Source: an uncultured Sphingomonas sp. (lineage in GTDB: Bacteria; Pseudomonadota; Alphaproteobacteria; Sphingomonadales; Sphingomonadaceae). Taken from it: DNA of 7,795 nucleotides. Position 1 is the first letter of the stretch; every line of letters starts with the position of its first letter. The position numbers and the translations under genes are program-made. Location of the stretch: the NCBI GenBank assembly GCA_902806295.1, contig CADCWB010000105.1, forward strand, positions 1 through 7,795. Reading direction: 5' to 3'. The notes beneath the pieces were generated by a model. It made no database searches. It saw only the letters and a list, made by a program, of their open reading frames with translations, and had not been told where the DNA came from. Positions 1 through 6,349 of the stretch are shown here, in pieces.

Positions 1-34
1 AACCCGCGCCGCGGCTGAGCTTTTCTACCAATGA
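1..34 (+). CDS. Possible C-terminal tail of an upstream gene (partial)
   Basis: The frame starting at position 2 reads TRAAAELFYQ and stops with TGA at 32-34, only five bases before the terminator stem at 40-68. A stop codon just ahead of a strong + strand terminator is the usual end of a transcript, so this is the best reading of the first bases. The alternative frame starting at position 1 reads NPRRG and stops at 16-18, also ahead of the terminator. Ten residues are too few to identify a family, and the assignment rests mostly on the terminator. Confidence 0.3.
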   Translation, partial: TRAAAELFYQ

Positions 35-39
35 CGGGA

Positions 40-77
40 GGGGCCCGGCGAGCAACTCGCCGGACCCCTTTCCTTTT
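40..77 (+). terminator. Rho-independent terminator of the upstream gene
   Basis: GGGG (40-43) pairs with CCCC (65-68), and CCGGCGAG (45-52) pairs perfectly with CTCGCCGG (56-63). One C/A mismatch (44/64) separates the two helices and the loop is CAA. The T-rich tract TTTCCTTTT follows at 69-77. There is no T-run on the other side, so it works on the + strand. It isolates the S46 peptidase gene from upstream transcription, which means that gene needs a promoter in the roughly 55 bases before its start or relies on read-through. No convincing -35/-10 pair was found there. Confidence 0.82.
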
Positions 78-131
78 GCGCAAGCGAAGCGCTACCAACC
101 CGCATCTCCCTCTCCTGCCGAGGAACATCGC

Positions 132-2186
132 ATGCGCTCTCTTCCCCTGCTCGCGGCCAGCGCCGCCCTGCTCGCCCTTGCCCTGCCGACTGCCGCCCGG
201 GCGGACGAGGGCATGTGGACCTTCGATGCCTTTCCCGCCGCGCGGATGAAGGCGGCCTATGGTTGGGCGCCTGACCAGGCCTGGCTCGACAAGGTCCGCG
301 CGTCGGCCGTTCGGCTGACCGGCGGCTGCTCGGCCAGCTTCGTGTCCGACACCGGCCTGATCCTCACCAACCACCATTGCGTGGTCAGCTGCTTGCAGGA
401 TTTGTCGACCGCCCAGAACGACCTGGTTGCGAAGGGCTTCACCGCCGCCAACCGCCCGGCCGAGCGCCAGTGCCCCGGCCAGCAGGCCGAGGTGGTGAGC
501 TCCATTACCGACGTCACTGGCGACGTGCAGGGTGCGATCGGCACCGCCACCGGCGAAGCGGCGGTGAAGGCGCGTGACGCGCGCATCGCGACCCTGGAAA
601 AGGCCGGCTGCACCGACACCGCCACCACCCGCTGCCAGGTCGTGCGGCTGTACGGCGGCGGGCAGTACAAGCTCTACACTTATCGCAAATATTCGGACTT
701 GCGGATCGCCTGGGCGCCCGAGTTCGCGGCGGCCTTTTTCGGCGGCGATCCCGACAACTTCAACTTCCCGCGCTATGCGATGGATGCCGCCTTCCTGCGC
801 GCTTACGAGAACGGCAAGCCGGTGGCGACGCCCGCGCACCTCAAGTGGAACCCGCGGGCGCCGCAGAATGGCGAAGCGACGTTTGTGGTCGGCAATCCCG
901 GCTCGACCCAGCGCCTGCTGACCAGTGAGCAGCTCGCCTTTGAGCGGGAAATGGCACTGCCCATCACCTTGGCCATCAACTCCGAGCTGCGTGGCCGGAT
1001 GCTCACCGCGATGGAAGGCGATCCGGAGCGCCGGCGCGAGGGCGAGGACACGCTGTTCGGCATCGAGAACGGGCTCAAGGTCACCATTGGTCGGGTGTCC
1101 GCGTTGGCCGACCCTGCCTTCACTACCAAGCTTGCGGCGCAGGAGTCCGATCTGCGGCAGAAGAGTGCCGGCAATGCGGCGATTGGCAATCCGTGGTCCG
1201 ACATTTCGGCGGCCGTGAAAGCGCGTCGCGAGTTCTACCTTGCACAGCGCTTCATCAATCCATCGAGCGACCTTTACGGCTACGCTCGGGCGCTGGTCCG
1301 CGCCGCTGCCGAGCGTGGCAAGCCGAACGGCGAGCGTCTGCCGGGCTACACCGACAGTGCACTTCCGCTGCTGGAGAAGACGCTGCTCGACGCCCGTCCG
1401 ATCACCCCCTGGATCGAGGAATTGCGCCTGGGCTGGAGTCTCAGCAAGGCGCGCGAGTATCTCGGTGCCGACGATCCCCAGACCCGATTAATGCTTGGCC
1501 GCGAATCGCCGGAGGGCCTGGCCGATCGGCTGGTGAGCGGAACGCGGCTGGCCGACCCGGCCGTTCGGCGCCAGCTGTGGGAGGGCGGAGCCGCAGCTAT
1601 CAAGGCCTCGACCGACCCGATGATCGTTTATGCGCGGAAGCTGGATGCGCGTGACCGGGAACTCACGCGCCAGTTCAACGAGCGCTACGACGCTCCGGTG
1701 ACCGCGGCTCAGGCGCGGCTCGCGACGGCGCGGTTCGCGGCTTACGGCGACACGGTGTATCCCGACGCCACCTTTACCCTGCGCATCAGCTACGGGCAGG
1801 TGAAAGGCTGGACCGAGCGCGGCCAACAGGTGCCGACCCGCACCACGCTAGGCGGCGCGTTCGAGCGGGCGACCGGTGCCGACCCGTTCAAGCTGCCGGG
1901 GGCGTTCGTCGCCAACGAAGCGCGCATCAACAAGAAGACGACCTACGACTTTGTCACCACCAACGACATCATCGGCGGCAACTCCGGTTCGCCGGTGATC
2001 GACAAGGCGGGCTCGGTCATCGGCGCCGCGTTCGACGGCAACATCCATAGCCTCGGCGGGAATTACGGCTACGATCCGAACCTCAACCGTACGGTGGTGG
2101 TCTCGACGGCCGCCGTCGATGAAGCGCTGCGCACCATCTACCCAGCGCCCGCGCTGGTGGCGGAGCTCGGCGGCCGGCGCCGCTAA
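132..2186 (+). CDS. S46-family dipeptidyl-peptidase, DPP7-like, secreted
   Basis: Serine exopeptidase that removes dipeptides from the N-terminus of peptides, expected in the periplasm or outer envelope. Residues 1-24 are a typical signal peptide (Arg2, hydrophobic core, cleavage after ARA), and the mature protein starts DEGMW, as S46 proteins often do. The chymotrypsin-like triad is visible: His82 in TNHHC (80-83), Asp218 in RYAMDAAF, and Ser618 in GGNSGSP (615-621). FGGDPDNFNFPR (203-214) is another family block. Gly636 in FDGN lies 18 residues after the catalytic Ser, matching position 673 of P. gingivalis enzymes (Ser655), which is Gly in DPP7 and Arg in the acidic-specific DPP11. Preference for hydrophobic penultimate residues is therefore inferred. 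Length, 684 aa, fits the family (about 700-720). GAGGA at 120-124, seven bases before ATG, supports the start; the frame is open further upstream but has no other Met. The 3' end overlaps convergent cfa by 4 bp. It probably feeds amino acid uptake from extracellular protein. Confidence 0.95.
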   Translation: MRSLPLLAASAALLALALPTAARADEGMWTFDAFPAARMKAAYGWAPDQAWLDKVRASAVRLTGGCSASFVSDTGLILTNHHCVVSCLQDLSTAQNDLVAKGFTAANRPAERQCPGQQAEVVSSITDVTGDVQGAIGTATGEAAVKARDARIATLEKAGCTDTATTRCQVVRLYGGGQYKLYTYRKYSDLRIAWAPEFAAAFFGGDPDNFNFPRYAMDAAFLRAYENGKPVATPAHLKWNPRAPQNGEATFVVGNPGSTQRLLTSEQLAFEREMALPITLAINSELRGRMLTAMEGDPERRREGEDTLFGIENGLKVTIGRVSALADPAFTTKLAAQESDLRQKSAGNAAIGNPWSDISAAVKARREFYLAQRFINPSSDLYGYARALVRAAAERGKPNGERLPGYTDSALPLLEKTLLDARPITPWIEELRLGWSLSKAREYLGADDPQTRLMLGRESPEGLADRLVSGTRLADPAVRRQLWEGGAAAIKASTDPMIVYARKLDARDRELTRQFNERYDAPVTAAQARLATARFAAYGDTVYPDATFTLRISYGQVKGWTERGQQVPTRTTLGGAFERATGADPFKLPGAFVANEARINKKTTYDFVTTNDIIGGNSGSPVIDKAGSVIGAAFDGNIHSLGGNYGYDPNLNRTVVVSTAAVDEALRTIYPAPALVAELGGRRR

Positions 2187-3421
2187 GTAGAGGAAGGCGG
2201 AAGCGCGGCCCGATACCGCGCTTCCGCTTCGGCCATATAGTCACGCGTGATCGGCAGCGCCCGCCGGTCGCGGATATACTGCACCTGATAATTGTTCATT
2301 GCGCCATATTCGAAGCCGACGATCGCGCCGGCGAGGTAGAATTCCCACATGCGGAAGAAGCGCTCGTCGTAAAGGGCGGCGATCTCCGCCCGATGCGCCT
2401 GACAGGTCGCCAGCCAGTGCCGCAGCGTATAGGCATAGTGCAGCCGCAAATTCTCGACGTCGGCGGCGATCAGTCGCATCTTCTCGCTCGAGGCCTGCAT
2501 CTGGCCAAGGCTCGGCACATGGAAGCCGGGGAAGATCCACTTGTCGGTGAATGGATCGGGCGAACCCGCCCCGCCGAGCTTGCCGATGGTATGGAGCAGC
2601 ATCACGCCGTCCTGCTCCAGCAGGCGAGCGCACGTGGCGTAGAACTCGTCGTAGTGGGCCAGCCCGACATGCTCGAACATGCCGATCGAGACGATCCGGT
2701 CGAACTGGCCGGTCACGTGCCGATAGTCCATCAGCTCGAACTGGACCTGGTCGGCGACGCCCTCGCGCTCGGCCCAGGCGCGGGCGTAGGCGATCTGCTC
2801 GGTCGACAGCGTCACGCCGAGCACCTCCACGCCGGCGACCTTGTGCAGATAGATGGCCAGGCCGCCCCAGCCGGAGCCGATGTCCAGCACGCGCTGCCCC
2901 GGCGACAGGTGCAGCTTGGCGGCGATGTGGGCAAGCTTGTCGCGCTGGGCCTGTTCCAGGCTGTTGGCGGGATCGGTGAAGTAGGCGCAGCTATATTGCC
3001 GCAGCGGATCGAGAAACAGGTCGTACAGGCGGTCGTCGAGGTCGTAATGATGCGCGACATTGCGCCGGGCCTTGGCCGGCAAGTTGCGGCGGAAGCGGGC
3101 TTTGAGGTCGTTCAAGCGCCCCTTGCTCAGCGCAGTCTTGCCCCGCTTGGCCCCTTGTTCCCACGGGTTGGACCCGACCACGATCTCAAGCAGGTCGAGC
3201 ATTGAACCTTGCTCGATGAGCAAGCGACCATCCATGTAGAGCTCGCCGATCGCCAGCCGCGGTTTGCGGGCGAGTTGCGCGAGCGCGCGCCGGTCGGTCA
3301 CGCGAAGGTGGACCTCCTTGCCGCCACCCGGACCCAGGATCTCGGTGCGGCCATCAGGAAGGACGAGCTTGATCCGGCCCTGCTTGACCAGTGAGCCGAC
3401 CAAACGTTGCACCAATGACAT
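2183..3421 (-). CDS. cfa: Cyclopropane-fatty-acyl-phospholipid synthase
   Basis: Transfers a methylene from S-adenosylmethionine to the cis double bond of unsaturated acyl chains in membrane phospholipids; it acts at the cytoplasmic membrane face. The 412 aa protein (E. coli 382) has an N-terminal lipid-binding region (about 1-120) and a Rossmann methyltransferase domain. The SAM loop VLDIGSGWGG is at 178-187. All bicarbonate/active-site residues known from E. coli Cfa have counterparts: Cys145 in QYSC, Glu250 in GMFEHVG, His277 and Ile279 in LLHTIG, and Tyr329 in HYAYTL. An in-frame TTG at 3457 would add 12 residues (MANGAPEKGSCD). The ATG at 3421 is preferred because AAGGG lies nine bases before it and the extension looks non-native. 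It is the last gene of the - strand operon, 57 bases after the DUF2236 gene. Its stop TAG (2183-2185) overlaps the S46 stop. Confidence 0.95.
   Translation of the reverse strand: MSLVQRLVGSLVKQGRIKLVLPDGRTEILGPGGGKEVHLRVTDRRALAQLARKPRLAIGELYMDGRLLIEQGSMLDLLEIVVGSNPWEQGAKRGKTALSKGRLNDLKARFRRNLPAKARRNVAHHYDLDDRLYDLFLDPLRQYSCAYFTDPANSLEQAQRDKLAHIAAKLHLSPGQRVLDIGSGWGGLAIYLHKVAGVEVLGVTLSTEQIAYARAWAEREGVADQVQFELMDYRHVTGQFDRIVSIGMFEHVGLAHYDEFYATCARLLEQDGVMLLHTIGKLGGAGSPDPFTDKWIFPGFHVPSLGQMQASSEKMRLIAADVENLRLHYAYTLRHWLATCQAHRAEIAALYDERFFRMWEFYLAGAIVGFEYGAMNNYQVQYIRDRRALPITRDYMAEAEARYRAALPPSST
2195..2229 (+). terminator. 14-bp hairpin just past the S46 stop, inside cfa
   Basis: AGGCGGAAGCGCGG (2195-2208) pairs with CCGCGCTTCCGCTT (2216-2229) around the 7-base loop CCCGATA. 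There are 13 Watson-Crick pairs and one G-U on the + strand RNA. It begins nine bases after the S46 stop codon. No T-run follows, so it may be a weak or Rho-assisted terminator, or a 3'-end stabilising hairpin, rather than a classical intrinsic terminator. The same DNA encodes the last residues of cfa on the other strand, where the G-U pair becomes an A/C mismatch, so the sequence is under a double constraint. Confidence 0.55.
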
Positions 3422-3458
3422 GTCGCAGGACCCTTTTTCTGGTGCTCCGTTTGCCAAG

Positions 3459-3480
3459 GCCGAGCTTGCTCGGCAAGCTC
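3459..3480 (-). other. Two competing hairpins between the DUF2236 gene and cfa
   Basis: Within 22 bases there are two mutually exclusive stems. In + strand coordinates, GAGCTTG (3462-3468) pairs with CAAGCTC (3474-3480) over a 5-base loop, and GCCGAG (3459-3464) pairs with CTCGGC (3469-3474) over a 4-base loop. The 7-bp stem starts inside the TGA stop of the DUF2236 gene on the - strand. No T-run follows, so it is not a classical terminator. It could be an RNA-processing or stability element that sets the ratio of the two products. A chance origin in GC-rich DNA is possible. Confidence 0.4.
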
Positions 3481-4330
3481 AGCGCGGCTGCAGCGCCCAG
3501 CGCAAGGTCGACGCCAGCCCGAAGGTCGCCGCGCCGAGGCCCAGCGCGCCGATCCCGGACGACTTCAGCCCATGCAGCCGCCGACCCCAAGGCGGCAGCA
3601 GGTCGATCGCGGACTGGGTCAGCAGGGCCTGGATCGGCCGGGCGCGGAGTTTGCCCGCCGGCGCATTCAAAATGATGTCGCGCACGTTGCGGCTGCGCTC
3701 ATCCGCCTTGAGCTCGGAAATAAAGCCGGTCAGCTGCGCCTGCGCCTCGCGATCCGTTGTCGGCACCGGGTCTGCCCCCAGCAACAGCGCGATAGGTGCC
3801 ACGTCCGCCCAGTAGGCGTCCCGGTCGCCCTGGCTCATCGCCGGCTGCCCGAACTTGCGCCAGCCGGCCAGGAACATCGCCGAGCCGGCCAAGTGCACAA
3901 AGGCCAGCAGCTGCGGATCATTGGCGTCATAGGGCGTACCGTCCGGCAGCGTCCCGTTCACATGATCGTGAATGCGCCGCACCCGCTCGATCGCGGCCTG
4001 CGCCTCGTCGCGGTGGCCATAGGTGGTGACCGCGATGAACCGCGCCGTGTTACGCAGCCGACCATGCATGTTCTTCTGAAAATCACTGTGGTCCCACACT
4101 CCGGCCAGTGCCTTGGGGTGAAGCATCTGGATGAGCAGCGCGGCGATCCCGCCGACCATCATGCCGGTGACGTCGCCATGCACCCGCCACGCCACCGACC
4201 CGCGAGGGATCAGCGCGTGGTCCGACGACACGATCGGTTGCTGCCCACGCGAGGCGTCGTTGAAGAAGCTGACCACCTCGCCCGCAATGCGGCGGCGCAG
4301 ATATTCGGTGGGCGGGGCGAGACTAGCCAT
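3479..4330 (-). CDS. DUF2236 / MpaB-type putative haem oxygenase
   Basis: Protein of 283 aa in the DUF2236 (oxygenase MpaB/rubber oxygenase Lcp) family. Characterised relatives are b-type haem enzymes that cleave C=C bonds in isoprenoid chains: MpaB on the farnesyl tail of a mycophenolic acid precursor, Lcp on polyisoprene. Family blocks seen are GGIAALLIQMLHPKALAG (60-77), DFQKNMHGRLRNTARF (83-98), RIHDHVNG (119-126) and YDANDPQLLAFVH (134-146). Arg91 and Thr95 have the same 4-residue spacing as the Lcp haem-pocket Arg164 and Thr168. His121 is the best candidate axial ligand; His123, His71 and His146 are alternatives. There is no signal peptide. The segments at 56-70 and about 258-275 are hydrophobic and could pack on a membrane. 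Its ATG is 18 bases after the rlmN stop, with only a weak ribosome site, so translational coupling is likely. The bacterial substrate is unknown; a lipid or quinone/polyprenoid tail is inferred from the family and the cfa neighbour. Confidence 0.88.
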   Translation of the reverse strand: MASLAPPTEYLRRRIAGEVVSFFNDASRGQQPIVSSDHALIPRGSVAWRVHGDVTGMMVGGIAALLIQMLHPKALAGVWDHSDFQKNMHGRLRNTARFIAVTTYGHRDEAQAAIERVRRIHDHVNGTLPDGTPYDANDPQLLAFVHLAGSAMFLAGWRKFGQPAMSQGDRDAYWADVAPIALLLGADPVPTTDREAQAQLTGFISELKADERSRNVRDIILNAPAGKLRARPIQALLTQSAIDLLPPWGRRLHGLKSSGIGALGLGAATFGLASTLRWALQPR

Positions 4331-4348
4331 TCCAACCCAACGCGCGGG

Positions 4349-5536
4349 TCAGGCCGCTCGCTCCGCGTCCACTTGGCTGCGGCGCTTCTTTTCCGCGGCG
4401 GTCTTGAGCTGGCCGCAAGCCGCATCGATGTCGCGGCCGCGCGGGGTGCGAACGGGGGCGGAGATGCCGCCTTCGAAGATGATGTTGCTGAAGCTGCGGA
4501 TGCGCTCCGGCGTCGAGCAGTCGTAGGGCGCGCCGGGCCACGGATTGAACGGGATCAGGTTGACCTTGGCTGGCAAGCGGTAGTGCCGGATCAGCCGCAC
4601 CAGCTCGCGCGCATGCTCGTCGCTGTCGTTCTTGTCCTTGAGCATGACATATTCGAACGTGATCCGCCGCGCATTGTTGGCGCCGGGGTAGTCGGCGCAG
4701 GCCTGCAGCAGCTCCTCGATGCCATATTTGCGATTGAGCGGCACGATCTCATCGCGGATCTCCTTGGTCACCGCGTGCAGCGAGACTGCAAGGTTGACCC
4801 CGATCTCATCGCCGCAGCGCTCCATCATCGGCACCACGCCCGACGTGCTGAGGGTGATGCGCCGCTTGCTGAGGCCCAGGCCGTCGCCGTCCATGACGAT
4901 TTTCAGCGCGTCCCGAACATTGTCGAAGTTATACAGCGGCTCGCCCATGCCCATCATCACGATGTTGGTCAGCATGCGGCCTTCCGGCTGGCTCGGCCAT
5001 TCGCCCAGCGAGTCCCGCGCGAGCATGACCTGGCCGACGATCTCGTGCGGCTCCAGGTTGCGGACCAGCCGCATGGTGCCGGTATGACAGAAGCGGCAGT
5101 TGAGCGTGCAGCCGACCTGGCTCGACACGCACAAGGTGCCGCGATCCGCATCCGGAATGAACACCATCTCGAAGTCATGGCCGTCATGCGTCTGCAGCAG
5201 CCACTTGCGGGTGCCGTCCGTCGACACCTGCGCCTCGACCACCGCCGGACGAGCGATGTGGAAGCGCTCCGCCAGCCACGGGTGCTGGGCTTTGGCGATG
5301 TCGGTCATCAGCGCGACGTCGGTCACGCCGCGGTTGTAGATCCAGTGCCACAGCTGCTTGGCGCGCAGCTTGGCCTGCCGCGGCTCAAGCCCGGCTGACT
5401 CCAGCGCGTCGCGAATCTGGTCCTTGGACAGGCCGACCAACTCCACCCGCCCGTCGGCACGCGAAACGGTCGCCCGTGGAACGGGCACGGGATCGATCGG
5501 GCCGGGAATCGGCATCAGGGTGGTATCGGCGCTCAT
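4349..5536 (-). CDS. rlmN: Dual-specificity 23S rRNA A2503 / tRNA A37 C2-methyltransferase RlmN
   Basis: Radical-SAM methyltransferase that methylates C2 of A2503 in 23S rRNA and, in E. coli, of A37 in some tRNAs, supporting translational fidelity. The protein has 395 aa (E. coli 384). The 4Fe-4S/SAM motif CxxxCxxC is Cys143, Cys147 and Cys150 (VGCTLNCRFC). The other two catalytic cysteines are present: Cys136 in TLCVSSQ, seven before the cluster as in E. coli Cys118, and Cys374 in DIDAACGQL, equivalent to Cys355. MMGMGEPLYN (194-203) and NLIPFNPWPG (326-335) are further family blocks. The frame is open upstream to 5737, but that part overlaps the IalB-like gene in another frame, so ATG 5536 is used; GGGCGG lies six bases before it. 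The Met at residue 8 (MPIPGPIDPVP) is an alternative start. It is the second gene of the - strand operon. Confidence 0.96.
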   Translation of the reverse strand: MSADTTLMPIPGPIDPVPVPRATVSRADGRVELVGLSKDQIRDALESAGLEPRQAKLRAKQLWHWIYNRGVTDVALMTDIAKAQHPWLAERFHIARPAVVEAQVSTDGTRKWLLQTHDGHDFEMVFIPDADRGTLCVSSQVGCTLNCRFCHTGTMRLVRNLEPHEIVGQVMLARDSLGEWPSQPEGRMLTNIVMMGMGEPLYNFDNVRDALKIVMDGDGLGLSKRRITLSTSGVVPMMERCGDEIGVNLAVSLHAVTKEIRDEIVPLNRKYGIEELLQACADYPGANNARRITFEYVMLKDKNDSDEHARELVRLIRHYRLPAKVNLIPFNPWPGAPYDCSTPERIRSFSNIIFEGGISAPVRTPRGRDIDAACGQLKTAAEKKRRSQVDAERAA

Positions 5537-5540
5537 GGTG

Positions 5541-5573
5541 AGCCGCCCATGTAGTGGCAATTGCGGCTTTTTT
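5541..5573. promoter_or_regulatory. Hairpin over the rlmN ribosome-binding region
   Basis: AGCCGC (5541-5546) pairs with GCGGCT (5563-5568), with an inner CCA/TGG (5547-5549 with 5555-5557). On the - strand mRNA the 3' arm carries the GGGCGG sequence that is the only Shine-Dalgarno-like stretch before the rlmN ATG, so the fold would hide it. On the + strand the same stem is followed by a T-run (5568-5573) and resembles a weak intrinsic terminator, although no + strand gene lies upstream. The outer stem is short with a long loop, so this is suggestive only. Confidence 0.35.
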
Positions 5574-6143
5574 CTAGCGGTCCCGCGAACAGGCAGCCGC
5601 GGCGGCATCGATAGCGGTGGGCGCGCCGCCCAGCAGGTAGCGATCGGTGAAGCCGCCGCTCGCCGCTCGAAAACGCACTCGCATATCGCCCGCGCCGCGG
5701 ATGGCGGCGATGATCGCCCGCTCCTGCGCCGGTCCACGGCTCCATGCGTCCGGCCCGCGGGTCAGCAGCTGGAACGGTCGCCCGCCGATCAGCAACAGCG
5801 CCGTGCTGCCCGGTCGCGCCGGCCGGCTCAGGCGCAGGTGCAGTTCGCCCAGCCGTCCGCGCGATCTGGGACGGTCGAAGCTGATGCTGGCGCGGGCCTG
5901 CTCGCGACCCTTGGGCGCCACCAGTTCGGACCGAGCCACGGCCGCACAGCTGCGCCCGCCGCGGCGGTCGATGGCTGCCCAATGCGGGCCGGCATAGAAG
6001 GTCCGCGCGTCGGCCGCCACGGCCCATGATCCGGCCACCAGGAGCGAGAGGAAGCTTAGTGAACAGGGATATATCCGTGCGAAGCGAGCCACGCCGCGGA
6101 CAGCCCACTTCCAAGTCGCTTGGCCTGCTTCCGTCACCCTCAT
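5574..6143 (-). CDS. Small secreted protein, IalB-like (invasion-associated locus B type)
   Basis: The 189 aa product has a hydrophobic segment, CSLSFLSLLVAGSWAVAADA (27-46), preceded by arginines, which reads as a signal peptide cleaved near AVA or ADA. The mature part of about 145 residues has two cysteines, Cys66 (GGRSCAAVARSE) and Cys185 near the C-terminus, possibly disulfide-linked. It has the layout of IalB-family periplasmic proteins: an early aromatic plus Cys block (GPHWAAIDRRGGRSC), a central LLLIGGRPFQLL (116-127), and a C-terminal GAPTAIDAAAAAC (173-185). Family assignment is from recollection of the pattern and is moderate. The start is supported by GGGGAAGG (6157-6150) six bases before ATG; a GTG at codon 18 would give a shorter, more standard signal peptide. 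It is the first gene of the operon, 37 bases before rlmN. An overlapping frame (5533-6207) has no protein-like features and is discarded. Confidence 0.7.
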   Translation of the reverse strand: MRVTEAGQATWKWAVRGVARFARIYPCSLSFLSLLVAGSWAVAADARTFYAGPHWAAIDRRGGRSCAAVARSELVAPKGREQARASISFDRPRSRGRLGELHLRLSRPARPGSTALLLIGGRPFQLLTRGPDAWSRGPAQERAIIAAIRGAGDMRVRFRAASGGFTDRYLLGGAPTAIDAAAAACSRDR

Positions 6144-6166
6144 CTACTGCCTTCCCCAGCGCGCTG

Positions 6167-6185
6167 TTGGCAAGACATGCGCCAA
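6167..6185. promoter_or_regulatory. Inverted repeat TTGGC-N9-GCCAA, possible operator
   Basis: TTGGC (6167-6171) and GCCAA (6181-6185) are exact inverted copies, 19 bases end to end. They lie 24-42 bases upstream of the IalB-like start, where a repressor or activator could act on the - strand operon. Dyads of this spacing suit a dimeric regulator, but no regulator gene is nearby and five-base arms can arise by chance. Confidence 0.25.
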
Positions 6186-6226
6186 GCCAACTGTGGCCGA
6201 GTTGCACCGCATCGGACCTAAAAGCT

Positions 6227-6245
6227 GCAGTTTTCTCTCAACTGC
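6227..6245. promoter_or_regulatory. Inverted repeat GCAGTT-N7-AACTGC, possible operator
   Basis: GCAGTT (6227-6232) and AACTGC (6240-6245) are exact inverted copies around TTCTCTC. The repeat sits in the AT-richer middle of the divergent region, about 84 bases from the - strand start and 105 from the + strand start, and overlaps the possible - strand -35. It could be an operator for either gene. No known regulator motif is recognised. Confidence 0.3.
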
Positions 6246-6349
6246 TTGAGGCAGAGCATCCGCTATGACACATGGGCATGGCTCGGTTCCATGTTGCTCT
6301 AGTTGGGGCGCGTTTTGACCCGAGCCGATCTTTCGCAGCCTACCGCCCC

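Larger units (their letters stand above)
6144..6349. promoter_or_regulatory. Divergent intergenic region between the operon and the glycosyltransferase gene
   Basis: These 206 bases separate two genes transcribed away from each other and should contain both promoters. The stretch from about 6215 to 6250 is visibly AT-richer than its surroundings. No strong sigma-70 pair was found. On the + strand TTGACC (6315-6320) is a good -35, but the best downstream -10 candidate is only CTACCG (6340-6345). On the - strand TTGAGA (6241-6236) is a possible -35 without a good -10. Two inverted repeats lie here, at 6167-6185 and 6227-6245. An ATG at 6272 in frame with the glycosyltransferase lies inside this region but is not preferred as the start. 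Confidence 0.5.

Noticed and set aside
31..249. 72-codon + strand frame overlapping the S46 start
   Set aside because: It runs through the terminator stem and the S46 signal peptide in another frame, is Pro/Arg-rich, and has no ribosome site.
2393..3205. 270-codon + strand frame opposite cfa
   Set aside because: It is antisense to a gene with every catalytic Cfa residue intact, and no domain is recognisable in it.
3572..5398. 608-codon open frame on the + strand antisense to the DUF2236 gene and rlmN
   Set aside because: It lies opposite two clear genes with intact family motifs, spans their junction, and its translation is Arg/His/Gln-rich with no recognisable domain. Long antisense frames are common in high-GC coding DNA.
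5537..5737. 67-residue N-terminal extension of RlmN
   Set aside because: The extension overlaps the IalB-like coding sequence in another frame and is Arg/Ala-rich, and RlmN without it already has normal length.
5533..6207. 224-codon - strand frame ending in an ATGA overlap with rlmN
   Set aside because: The overlap is tempting, but the translation is Arg/Gly/Pro-rich without signal peptide or domain, whereas the shifted frame 5574-6143 has a ribosome site, a signal peptide and a plausible family pattern.
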